A DNA stretch of 64,000 nucleotides from positions 4,233-68,232 of the forward strand of contig DATJFQ010000097.1 of the NCBI GenBank assembly GCA_035495555.1, written 5' to 3'. The translations under genes and the position numbers were made by a program. Origin of the DNA: DATJFQ01 sp035495555. Lineage in GTDB: Bacteria > Acidobacteriota > Vicinamibacteria > Vicinamibacterales > 2-12-FULL-66-21. Under the pieces are notes generated by a model. That model was not told the origin of the DNA. It made no database searches and saw only the letters and a list, made by a program, of their open reading frames with translations. Shown here piece after piece: positions 1 through 6,682 of the stretch (position 1 is its first letter; every line of letters begins with the position of its first letter).

Positions 1-302
1 TCGACAGCGAGGCCGTGGAGCGCGCCGCAGACGACGCGGTGGGGGAGCACACGCCGGAGCAGTTGCTGACGCGCGCGACGCTCGACGTGGATTTGCAGGC
101 GGCGCTCGATGCGCTGCCGGACGCGTTCCGTCAGGCGGTTTGGCTACGAGATGTGGAAGAACTTTCGTATGCCGAAATTGCGCAGGTGCTCCAGGTGCCC
201 ATCGGCACGGTGATGTCGCGGATTTCCCGCGGCCGGCGGGCGCTGTATGAAGGACTGCAGGAGCGGCGGGGTGCAACGGCGCGCCGCCTTGCGTCGCGGT
301 GA
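1..302 (+). CDS. ECF-type RNA polymerase sigma factor, C-terminal part
   Basis: The gene runs off the left edge; the open frame continues to the first complete codon at position 3, so its start is not visible. What remains is sigma region 4: a helical segment (ALDALPDAFRQAVWLRD) followed by the helix-turn-helix SYAEIAQVLQVPIGTVMSRI, which contacts the -35 element. It would direct RNA polymerase to a stress or envelope regulon. A zinc-finger anti-sigma gene begins 3 nt after its stop, the usual sigma/anti-sigma pairing. The internal GTG at 15 is not a credible start because it would remove region 2. Confidence 0.9.
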   Translation, partial: DSEAVERAADDAVGEHTPEQLLTRATLDVDLQAALDALPDAFRQAVWLRDVEELSYAEIAQVLQVPIGTVMSRISRGRRALYEGLQERRGATARRLASR

Positions 303-305
303 ACC

Positions 306-1058
306 ATGGCTGAAGAGATTCGCAACTGTCGGGACGTCGAGGCGCGGCTCACGCCGTATGTGGATGGAGAAAGCGCCAGCGATCTCCGGCACGCGATCGA
401 CGCGCACCTGGCCGCGTGCCCGCCGTGCCGGGAAGAGGCGGCGGCGGAACGCGGCGGACGCGACGTCATCCGTGAACACCGTGAGGTCCTGCGCGCCGCT
501 GCCCCGGAGGCGCTTCGCGACCGCTGCGCCGCCCACGCGCGGCCCCCGATGGTGAGCCGCACGCTGCTGCGGCGATGGGTGCCGTTATCGCTCGCCGCGA
601 CGCTCCTGCTCGCCGCCGCCGGCGCCACGATTTTCTCGATCACCAACCCCACCGAAGCGCTGGCCGCCGGGTTCGCGCTCGACCACATGAAATGTTTCCG
701 GGTCTGCGACACGGACCATCCCATGGACGCGTCCGCCGCCGAATCGATGTGGCGGCAGGTCGAAGGCTGGCAAATCGCCGTGCCGCCAAGTGAACCCGCC
801 GAGCGGCTCCAGCTCGTGAATATCCGCCGCTGCCTGTCCACCGATGGTCTTGCGGCGCACCTGCTGTATCGGTGGCGCGGCGAACCGCTGTCCTTGTACG
901 TGCTGCCCCGCGCGATCGACGGCGATCACGTCGTCGACAGTCTTGGACACGAAACCGCGGTCTGGACGGCTGACGGCCGCACGTACGCCCTCGTGACGCC
1001 GGGCCATCCCGACGATTTCGATTCCGTCGTTCACTACGTCAAAACACACGCGCGCTGA
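306..1058 (+). CDS. Zinc-finger anti-sigma factor, membrane-anchored
   Basis: This 250-residue protein has the ZAS signature H34-x3-C38-x2-C41 (HLAACPPC) of cytoplasmic zf-HC2 anti-sigma domains. One hydrophobic segment follows at about residues 91-110 and then a periplasmic domain of about 140 residues that I do not recognise. By family knowledge the N-terminal domain holds the partner ECF sigma factor until an envelope signal is sensed. It sits 3 nt after the sigma gene, and a TlpA-like gene starts 1 nt after its stop, so the three are probably co-transcribed. The periplasmic domain has extra cysteines (MKCFRVC) that could sense redox state or metal; this is inference, though the thioredoxin neighbour fits. 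Confidence 0.88.
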   Translation: MAEEIRNCRDVEARLTPYVDGESASDLRHAIDAHLAACPPCREEAAAERGGRDVIREHREVLRAAAPEALRDRCAAHARPPMVSRTLLRRWVPLSLAATLLLAAAGATIFSITNPTEALAAGFALDHMKCFRVCDTDHPMDASAAESMWRQVEGWQIAVPPSEPAERLQLVNIRRCLSTDGLAAHLLYRWRGEPLSLYVLPRAIDGDHVVDSLGHETAVWTADGRTYALVTPGHPDDFDSVVHYVKTHAR

Positions 1059-1059
1059 T

Positions 1060-1632
1060 ATGAAACCCCGCTGGATCATCGTTGCTGCCGCCGCGCTCGG
1101 CGTTGCGCTTCTTACCGTGCCCGCGCTGCGCCGCGGGACCGAACACGTCGGGTCGTCCGCAACCGCGAGCCCCGCATCGACGCAGGCGCGAAGCGACACG
1201 TGCGACGCGAGCGCGCCCGCGAAGCTGGATTTCGTGCTCAAGGACAAGAACAACGCTCCGCTGAAGCTGGCGGACTACAAGGGCAAGGTCGTCCTGCTGA
1301 ATTTCTGGGCGACGTGGTGCGGTCCGTGTAAGGAGGAGATCCCCGAATTCGTCGAGCTGTACGACCGCTACAAGGACAAGGGCTTCGTCATCGTCGGCGT
1401 CTCCATCGACGACACACCGCAGCAGCTGCAGGAATTCACCCGGCAGTGGAAGATGCAGTACCCGGTCGCACAGATGCAGTCCGACGTCGAAGACGCCTAC
1501 GGACCGTTCTATGGCGTACCGACGTCGTACTTCATCGCGCGGGACGGCACGATCTGCACGAAGCATCTGGGTCCGGTCCCCAAGTCGGTCGCGGAGCCGG
1601 AAATCGAAGCGCTGCTCAAGATACCCCTGTAA
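1060..1632 (+). CDS. TlpA-like membrane-anchored thioredoxin
   Basis: The 190-residue protein has an N-terminal signal anchor (about 5-24), a short linker and a thioredoxin fold with the active site WATWCGPCK (C87, C90). The later loop GVPTSYFI supplies the cis-proline expected in TlpA/ResA proteins. Such proteins reduce disulfides outside the cytoplasmic membrane, often during cytochrome c maturation. The gene follows the anti-sigma gene almost without a gap, so the sigma/anti-sigma pair may respond to periplasmic thiol stress. No haem-handling gene is adjacent, so its specific substrate is unknown. Confidence 0.9.
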   Translation: MKPRWIIVAAAALGVALLTVPALRRGTEHVGSSATASPASTQARSDTCDASAPAKLDFVLKDKNNAPLKLADYKGKVVLLNFWATWCGPCKEEIPEFVELYDRYKDKGFVIVGVSIDDTPQQLQEFTRQWKMQYPVAQMQSDVEDAYGPFYGVPTSYFIARDGTICTKHLGPVPKSVAEPEIEALLKIPL

Positions 1633-1694
1633 GGGGTCCCATCGCCGGTCCCGCGAATCCTTTTCGAACTGGATCCGCTCCCCGCTCGATGTAG

Positions 1695-1700
1695 TACAAT
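1695..1700 (+). promoter_or_regulatory. Candidate -10 hexamer TACAAT, leaderless start
   Basis: TACAAT ends 7 nt before the ATG at 1708, so transcription would begin at or next to the start codon. No good -35 element is visible, and no Shine-Dalgarno sequence precedes the ATG. The same geometry recurs at several genes in the window. Confidence 0.35.
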
Positions 1701-1707
1701 CGCTTCA

Positions 1708-1932
1708 ATGTTGAAGGGCTTCACACACGCGCGCCTCGCCTGCGGATGCCGGCTGGCGTTTCGTGACGGCGTCGAAGGCAGTCCCGTCACGGTTGTCGTG
1801 GATCAGAAGTCGCCCGGTTGCCCGCTCACGCTCCACGTCGCAGGGCTCCCGCTCTACGATTACCGCGAAGCGCTCCGTCCTCCGACACGGCCTGGTCCCG
1901 CGGTTGAAGAGGAATACGAGGAAGAGGGTTAG
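1708..1932 (+). CDS. Small conserved-looking hypothetical protein
   Basis: This encodes a 74-residue soluble protein with a CGC motif near residue 13 and a third cysteine near 37, followed by an acidic tail (EEEYEEEG). There are no membrane segments and I do not recognise a family. The compact Cys-rich first half could bind a metal. It lies alone between the TlpA-like gene and the convergent EEP-family gene. Coding status is supported by codon-position composition and a TACAAT hexamer just upstream; a spurious ORF cannot be excluded. Confidence 0.55.
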   Translation: MLKGFTHARLACGCRLAFRDGVEGSPVTVVVDQKSPGCPLTLHVAGLPLYDYREALRPPTRPGPAVEEEYEEEG

Positions 1933-1940
1933 GGAAACCG

Positions 1941-2107
1941 AAATTCCCAGCTCCCAATTTCCCAATTCCGAAATCAGCCTTCCCCACAACTAAACTGCGG
2001 CGACGCGTTCAACTCCAGCCGTAGCTCCGTCGCTCCGAGCTCGGGCTTCACATCGCGCAGCTTTCTCGTCTCGCGTTTCGCGCCTCCCGCTCCGTCGCGC
2101 CTCGCAC
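1941..2107. repeat. Short-period tandem repeats between convergent genes
   Basis: The intergenic stretch holds two blocks. Around 1941-1970 are 7-nt units of the CTCCCAA/TTCCCAA type. Around 2065-2107 the minus strand reads as 7-nt units such as GCGAGGC and GCGACGG. Similar heptads recur elsewhere in the window. Confidence 0.5.
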
Positions 2108-2111
2108 CGCG

Positions 2112-2822
2112 TCACCCGACGCGCAGATTCGCAATCAGCGGCAGGTGATCGGACGCCATGAGCGCCTTGCGCGTGCGCGGCATCTCCACGTTGACGACCT
2201 CCACGCGGCCTTCGTAGTAAATGTGATCCAGATGGACGACGGGGAAGAGACCGGGATACGTGCGGCGGCGCTTGAGGTGCGCCGCGATGTCGACGCTCTC
2301 GAACAGCGATGACAGCGTTTTCGTCGCGAGCCCGCGCATCCATTCATTGAAATCGCCCAGGATGATTTTGGGGCCTGTCACGCGCCGATCGTGTACGAAC
2401 GAGGCAAGGCGTCCGGCCTGATAGCGGCGTTCGAGGACCGCGGTCCCGAGGTGCACGTTGTACATGTGCAGGACCTGACCCGACCCGAGCGCGAGATCGG
2501 CGCGCTGACACGCGCGCTGCTCGCACGTGCGCCACGTCAGGTCGTAATCGCTGTGGTGGACGATGGGGAGCCGGCTCATCACGACATTCCCGAACTGGTG
2601 CTGGCGCAGCGTGCGCACGCAGCTCATCACCCATCCCATGCCGAGGCCGGCACCAATCTCTTCCGCTTGTCCGGCGCCCGCAGGGCCGGCGCCGATGACT
2701 TCCTGCAGCGCGACGACGTCGGCGTCGATGTCGCGGAGGACGTCGATGATCCGCGAGGGGTCGACGCGGCGGTCCATGCCACGGCAGCGATGGATGTTGT
2801 AGGTGGCGATGCGGAGATCCAC
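2112..2822 (-). CDS. Endonuclease/exonuclease/phosphatase (EEP) family hydrolase
   Basis: The 236-residue protein carries the EEP superfamily motifs in order: TYNIHRCRG near the N-terminus, the metal-binding Glu in VALQEV (about 41), LGDFNEW in the middle and SDHLPLIA at the end with the catalytic His. The fold hydrolyses phosphodiester or phosphomonoester bonds with Mg2+. The substrate (DNA, lipid headgroup or other) cannot be read from the sequence. No signal peptide is seen. The start is a GTG at 2822; a GATAAT-like -10 lies about 9 nt upstream. It is divergent from a lipoprotein gene across a G-rich octamer repeat. Confidence 0.85.
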   Translation of the reverse strand: MDLRIATYNIHRCRGMDRRVDPSRIIDVLRDIDADVVALQEVIGAGPAGAGQAEEIGAGLGMGWVMSCVRTLRQHQFGNVVMSRLPIVHHSDYDLTWRTCEQRACQRADLALGSGQVLHMYNVHLGTAVLERRYQAGRLASFVHDRRVTGPKIILGDFNEWMRGLATKTLSSLFESVDIAAHLKRRRTYPGLFPVVHLDHIYYEGRVEVVNVEMPRTRKALMASDHLPLIANLRVG

Positions 2823-2842
2823 AGGGCTGCGATTATCATAGC

Positions 2843-2936
2843 GGGGTTCTCGGGTTCTCGGGTTCTCGGGTTCTCGGCGTTCTCGGGGTTCTCGGGGGTT
2901 CTCGGGTTCTCAGGTTCTCAGGGTTCTCGCTCTCAC
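2843..2936. repeat. GGGTTCTC octamer tandem repeat
   Basis: About ten copies of an 8-nt unit GGGTTCTC, becoming irregular to the right, fill the divergent intergenic region. GGG runs at 2844, 2852, 2860 and 2868 with 5-nt loops satisfy the G3N1-7 G-quadruplex rule on the + strand. Confidence 0.85.
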
Positions 2937-2951
2937 GGGTCGCGAGTTCGT

Positions 2952-3296
2952 ATGAAGAAACTCGGTGTCGCGCTTCTCGCGTCGGTCGCGCTCGCGGCCT
3001 GTCGGAGCACGCCGCCGCCGATTCGTCTGAACGGGCGCACGCTCGTCGTCGAGAATCAGACGAAGCACGAGTGGCGGAATGTGACGGTGACGGTGAACGC
3101 GTATTACCGCGGGAGCGCGAGTTCGCTGGCGCCGGGCGCGGAGCTCGACGCGGGGCTCAGCAGCTTCGTCACGGGTTTCGGACAGCGGTTCGATCCGAAT
3201 CGCGAGATGGTACACACGGTCGAAGTCCGCGCGATCGACGCCTCAGGCCAGCCGGTGTCCGTCGACTGGTCGGATCGGCAACAGGAAAAGAAGTGA
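2952..3296 (+). CDS. Small lipoprotein (YcfL-like architecture)
   Basis: The 114-residue product starts with the lipoprotein signal MKKLGVALLASVALAAC, with lipobox LAAC. A compact beta-rich domain follows (VVENQTKHEWRNVTVTVNAY), resembling proteins with a fibronectin-like or DUF1425-like fold. I chose the ATG at 2952 because it begins a perfect signal peptide. The open frame extends far upstream, but that part only overlaps the EEP gene on the other strand. It probably acts at the outer or inner membrane periplasmic face; its role is unknown. A zinc-ribbon-like gene follows after 4 nt. Confidence 0.8.
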   Translation: MKKLGVALLASVALAACRSTPPPIRLNGRTLVVENQTKHEWRNVTVTVNAYYRGSASSLAPGAELDAGLSSFVTGFGQRFDPNREMVHTVEVRAIDASGQPVSVDWSDRQQEKK

Positions 3297-3300
3297 CGCC

Positions 3301-3603
3301 ATGGCCAAACTGAACTCGGAACTCGAAATCGATTGCCCGTGCTGCGGCGCGCTGCTCGTAATCGATACCAACTTGCGGCGGGTCGTCAGGCACCAGGAAC
3401 CGCCCTCGCCCGATCGCCCGGAGCTGGACGAGGCGCAGAGCATCCTTGCGCGGGAGGCCGCCAGGCGCGAGGCGCTGTTCCAGCAGTCGGTCACCGCCGA
3501 GAAGACGCGCGGCGATGCGCTGTCGAAGCGCTTCGAGGAAGCGCTCCGGCAGGCGCGCGAGGAGCCGGTCACGAAGCCGACGCGCGACTTCGATCTCGAT
3601 TGA
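3301..3603 (+). CDS. Hypothetical protein with N-terminal CPCC metal-binding motif
   Basis: This 100-residue protein opens with IDCPCCGALLVID (about residues 11-23), a half zinc-ribbon knuckle. A charged, heptad-like helical region follows (about 50-90) that could be a coiled coil. There is no signal peptide or membrane segment. It is 4 nt downstream of the lipoprotein gene and probably co-transcribed. I do not recognise a named family. A single CxxC pair would need a second protomer or another ligand to hold zinc. Confidence 0.7.
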   Translation: MAKLNSELEIDCPCCGALLVIDTNLRRVVRHQEPPSPDRPELDEAQSILAREAARREALFQQSVTAEKTRGDALSKRFEEALRQAREEPVTKPTRDFDLD

Positions 3604-3683
3604 ACGCGCCGGCGCGCCGCGACTGGGCGCCTCCCGGGCGGGTGGGCTGGTGGGCTGATCGGCTGGGTGGCCTCGGCCGCCGC

Positions 3684-3806
3684 AAAAAAAGGGGACAACC
3701 GCCATTTTTCGCGAAAAAAGGGGACAGCCGTCTCGAGTGCGTTCGAGTCGCACACTGTCGGCTGTCCCCTTTTTTGTTAAAAAATGGCGGTTGTCCCCTT
3801 TTTCTG
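3684..3806. repeat. Large REP/RAYT-type palindrome
   Basis: Left arm 3684-3730 holds two AAAAAGGGGACA modules (GGGGACAACCGCC, then GGGGACAGCCG). Right arm 3759-3806 is their inverted complement (CGGCTGTCCCC, then GGCGGTTGTCCCC). The centre also pairs (GTGCG/CGCAC around a 7-nt loop). Nested modules containing GGGGACA resemble REP sequences mobilised by RAYT transposases. No transposase gene is in the window. Confidence 0.75.
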
Positions 3807-3837
3807 GCGGGTGCCGTTTCTGACGCCGTCCCCGGCG

Positions 3838-4545
3838 TCACCAATTTTCCCCGGGCAGCGCGCTCCATGTGCGGCGGTGCCGGTACTCGGTCGGCTTGCG
3901 ACCGTACCGTTCGCGATACGCCCGATACCAGGCACGCAGTCGATCGATGCGCGCGTCTGAAATCCGGATCGGCCGGTGCGGCGCCGCCAGCAGCGCGCGT
4001 TCCACTTTCCACACGTTCCGGTCCGACAGCCGCCAATCGTAATCACCCATCAGCAGACGAAGATCGATCACAGCGTAAGCCGTGATGCGTCCCGAGTAAT
4101 CGACGTACGGGTCGACGTAACTCAGCGCGAGATCGCGAGGTGTCCTGAACACCGGCTTGCGACCATGCAGGCCCGGATCGCGGGAGCGCGCCACGGATCC
4201 CCAGCGGCCGCTCTGGCGGTACACGAACAGCACGTGATCGAGTTCGTCGATCGATTCGAAACTGAGTACGAGCGGCGGATACCCGTGCGGCTCGAGGACG
4301 ACGGCCGCCGCGAGCGCCGCCTCGAGGCAGTGCGCGGTTCCCGTGCGAACCACGCCGCGGAAGCTGCGCAGCGTCGGCCGCCCCGGCGCTGGTTCCGTGT
4401 TATAGGGCAGCGAGTTCAGCCACCGTTGCACCGCCGCCGGCGTACGGAGCCGTGCGATCAAACGGCGTTCACGCGCGGTGAAGACGGCATCCTTCGGAGT
4501 GTCCGTCTCGCGCGCCTGACGCGGCGTGCTACGACTCGAGCGCAT
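3838..4545 (-). CDS. Transglutaminase-like conserved protein
   Basis: The 235-residue protein has a core resembling the transglutaminase/papain-like superfamily: Cys73 in GTAHCLEAAL at a helix start, His104 in ELDHVLFVYR on a strand, and acidic residues after it (RDPGLHG, YVDPYVDY). This gives a plausible Cys-His-Asp triad, but the reaction is unknown. There is no signal peptide, so it is probably cytoplasmic. Its ATG at 4545 lies inside the last codons of the upstream SCO-like gene (17-nt overlap), indicating translational coupling. Confidence 0.75.
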   Translation of the reverse strand: MRSSRSTPRQARETDTPKDAVFTARERRLIARLRTPAAVQRWLNSLPYNTEPAPGRPTLRSFRGVVRTGTAHCLEAALAAAVVLEPHGYPPLVLSFESIDELDHVLFVYRQSGRWGSVARSRDPGLHGRKPVFRTPRDLALSYVDPYVDYSGRITAYAVIDLRLLMGDYDWRLSDRNVWKVERALLAAPHRPIRISDARIDRLRAWYRAYRERYGRKPTEYRHRRTWSALPGENW

Positions 4546-5377
4546 GCTTCAGCGCGTCGATCATCTGATCCACGGTCCACTCGTTGCCCGAGTAGATCGT
4601 CGTTACACGACCCTTCGGATCGACGACTTCCGTCCGCAGGTTGTGCGTGATGGTCTGTCCAGGATCCTGCTCGTGGATCACCGAGACCCCAAACCGCTCC
4701 CCGACGTGATCGACCGCGTCCGGTGCTCCCGTCAGGAGCGTCCATAGCGCGGGATCTGCACGCAGCCCCTTCGCGTGCGACTCAAGAACGGCCGGCGTGT
4801 CGTGCCGGGGGTCGAAGCTGATCGAGACGAGGTGCACGCGATCCTTCAGCGCGGGATCGGACGCGATTATCTTCTGCACCGCCGCGAAATTGCGGTCCAT
4901 GAGCGGACAGAAATCCGGCAGGGGACAGCGCGTGTAGATGAACGTCACGGCAAGCGCCTTTCCACGCCAGTCCGACAGCTTGCGCGGGGCGCCCGTCTGA
5001 TCGATCAATACGTCGTCGGGCACCGTGTCCCCCGGCGCCATCACGTCCATCGCTTTGACAGGACGCGCATTGGGCGGGAGCGCCGCATGCCCCGTCTTCT
5101 TGATGTCCGTCAGGAACACTTCACTGCCCTTGACGACCAGCGTCGCTGTCGCGAGATCCCCGGGGGCGATGCCGTCCAGGTCGTGCGGCTCCTTGACGTA
5201 ATAAGCCATCGTCATGGCGGGCATGAAGTTCGGAATGTCCTTGTGGTCGATCGTCAGCTGGCGATGATCCGCTGACACCGCGATGATTTGTCCCTGAACA
5301 GGATATTGCTGACTCTTGTCACCGCAGGCGGCCGCGACGACGCAAAGAGCGATGATGGGGATGACTTTCCGGAGCAT
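4529..5377 (-). CDS. SCO1/SenC family lipoprotein with N-terminal CusF-like domain
   Basis: The 282-residue protein begins with a lipoprotein signal (MLRKVIPIIALCVVAAAC, Cys18). Residues about 25-95 form a CusF-like copper domain with His45 and the Met cluster FMPAMTM (M52, M55, M57). Residues about 105-282 are the SCO thioredoxin-like domain that delivers copper to cytochrome oxidase CuA or acts as a thiol reductase, with the conserved His in TITHNL (about 245). The metal-site cysteines are TRCPLPDFC (C151, C157), spaced C-x5-C rather than the classical C-x3-C. I chose ATG 5377 for its signal peptide. It is coupled to the downstream transglutaminase-like gene. Confidence 0.88.
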   Translation of the reverse strand: MLRKVIPIIALCVVAAACGDKSQQYPVQGQIIAVSADHRQLTIDHKDIPNFMPAMTMAYYVKEPHDLDGIAPGDLATATLVVKGSEVFLTDIKKTGHAALPPNARPVKAMDVMAPGDTVPDDVLIDQTGAPRKLSDWRGKALAVTFIYTRCPLPDFCPLMDRNFAAVQKIIASDPALKDRVHLVSISFDPRHDTPAVLESHAKGLRADPALWTLLTGAPDAVDHVGERFGVSVIHEQDPGQTITHNLRTEVVDPKGRVTTIYSGNEWTVDQMIDALKHALES

Positions 5378-5492
5378 CCAGTCACTGTAGCCGAGCCTTT
5401 CCCTCAGTGCCAGCCCATGAGCGGCATCCGGCGTGTCGCTTGCACCGCCCGCTTTGACGCGCGCACCGCGCAACAGCAGGAGAGAGCGACAG

Positions 5493-5807
5493 ATGGGCAG
5501 GAGACTGTATGTCGGCAACCTTCCATATTCCGCGACCGAAGAACAGCTGACTGAACTATTCGGCCGCGCGGGGCAGGTGGACAACGTTCGAGTGATGCGC
5601 GACATGGCGACCGGCCGCGCCCGGGGATTCGCCTTTGTCGAAATGGCCTCAGACGACGCCGCGCAGAAAGCGATCGATCAGTTTCACGAGTATCAGATGG
5701 ACGGCCGTCCGCTGGTCGTCAACGAAGCGCGGCCGAAGCCGGAGGGCGGAGGGTTCGGAGGACAGCGCGGAGGAAACGCGGCAGGCAAGCGGGAGCCGCG
5801 ATGGTGA
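5493..5807 (+). CDS. RRM-domain RNA-binding protein
   Basis: The 104-residue protein is a single RNA-recognition motif with RNP2 LYVGNL (residues 5-10) and RNP1 RGFAFVEM (44-51), then a short Gly/Arg-rich tail (GGGFGGQRGG). Bacterial proteins of this type, best known in cyanobacteria (Rbp), bind single-stranded RNA and can be cold-induced. The purine-rich AGGAGAG 9-15 nt upstream supports the ATG at 5493 over the longer frame. It stands alone, divergent from the SCO-like gene and convergent with an ABC ATPase gene. Confidence 0.92.
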   Translation: MGRRLYVGNLPYSATEEQLTELFGRAGQVDNVRVMRDMATGRARGFAFVEMASDDAAQKAIDQFHEYQMDGRPLVVNEARPKPEGGGFGGQRGGNAAGKREPRW

Positions 5808-5826
5808 GAGAGCAAAGATAACTGCA

Positions 5827-5908
5827 CGACTACGCAACTACACAACTCCACAAGGTTTCTGGATAGAAAACGCCTTGCGCAGTTGTGTAGTTGGAAGTTG
5901 TGTAGTCG
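5827..5908. terminator. Long imperfect palindrome between convergent genes
   Basis: The left arm with ACTACGCAACTACACAACT and the right arm with AGTTGTGTAGTTGG...TTGTGTAGTCG can fold into one long hairpin, with CAAGG...CCTTG near the tip. It separates the convergent RRM and ABC genes, so it may terminate in both directions or be a REP-like element. No clear U-tract follows. Confidence 0.55.
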
Positions 5909-5911
5909 GCG

Positions 5912-6658
5912 CTATTCATCAACGATCCACCCATCGCGCAGATGAATGATCCGGCTGCCGTAGGCGGCGTTCGCCTCCGAGTGCGTGACCTGGACGATGG
6001 TCGTGCCGGATTCGTTCAGCTTCTTGAACAGCTCCATGATCTCGCGGCCCTGGCTCGAGTGCAGGTTGCCCGTGGGCTCGTCCGCGAGAATCACTTTTGG
6101 ATTCGAGATGACGGCGCGCGCGACCGCCACGAGCTGCTGCTGGCCCCCCGACAGTTGATTCGGATACAGATCCTTCTTGCCGACGATGGCGAACTTGTCG
6201 AGGATGTCGCACACCATGCTCTCGCGCTCGGATTTCTTGATGTCGCGATAGGAGAGCGGGATGTCGAGGTTCTCGTAGACGGTCAGGTGATCCAGCAGGT
6301 GATAGCTCTGGAACACGAAGCCGATGTACTGCTTGTGCAGCTTCGCCCGTTCCTTGGCGCCAAGCCGGTGAACCGGCTGATCGAGAAAATAGTACTCGCC
6401 CGTCCACGCGCTGTCGTGCATGCCGATGATGTGCAGCAGCGTCGATTTGCCGGCGCCCGACGGCCCCATGATCGAGACGAACTCGCCTTCCTTGATGTCG
6501 ACGTTGATCCGCCGAAGTACGTAGCTGCGGCTCGTGCCGTGCGCGTACGATTTCTCGATGTTGCGCAGGCCGACGAGCGTGTTCGGCGCGAGCGTCTCCG
6601 TGTCGGTGAACGACGGACTGGCGGCGGTGGGCTGAGTGCTTCGGCTGAAAAAGGCCAT
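5912..6658 (-). CDS. ABC transporter ATP-binding protein, MacB/LolD type
   Basis: The 248-residue ATPase has Walker A GPSGAGKST (65-73), signature LSGGQQQ, Walker B VILADEPTGNL and the H-loop QVTH. The LolD/MacB-type sequence fits an ATPase that powers mechanotransmission through FtsX-like permeases. It is the last gene of a minus-strand operon after two ADOP permeases; the gap to the preceding permease is 24 nt. It is therefore the likely energy source for those otherwise orphan permeases. The N-terminal 25 residues before the domain are poorly conserved. Confidence 0.93.
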   Translation of the reverse strand: MAFFSRSTQPTAASPSFTDTETLAPNTLVGLRNIEKSYAHGTSRSYVLRRINVDIKEGEFVSIMGPSGAGKSTLLHIIGMHDSAWTGEYYFLDQPVHRLGAKERAKLHKQYIGFVFQSYHLLDHLTVYENLDIPLSYRDIKKSERESMVCDILDKFAIVGKKDLYPNQLSGGQQQLVAVARAVISNPKVILADEPTGNLHSSQGREIMELFKKLNESGTTIVQVTHSEANAAYGSRIIHLRDGWIVDE

Positions 6659-6682
6659 GGTCGGTATTTTACCTGAGGAATT

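Noticed and set aside
2391..2951. Long N-terminal extension of the lipoprotein gene
   Set aside because: It overlaps the EEP gene and the octamer repeat; a perfect lipoprotein signal begins at 2952.
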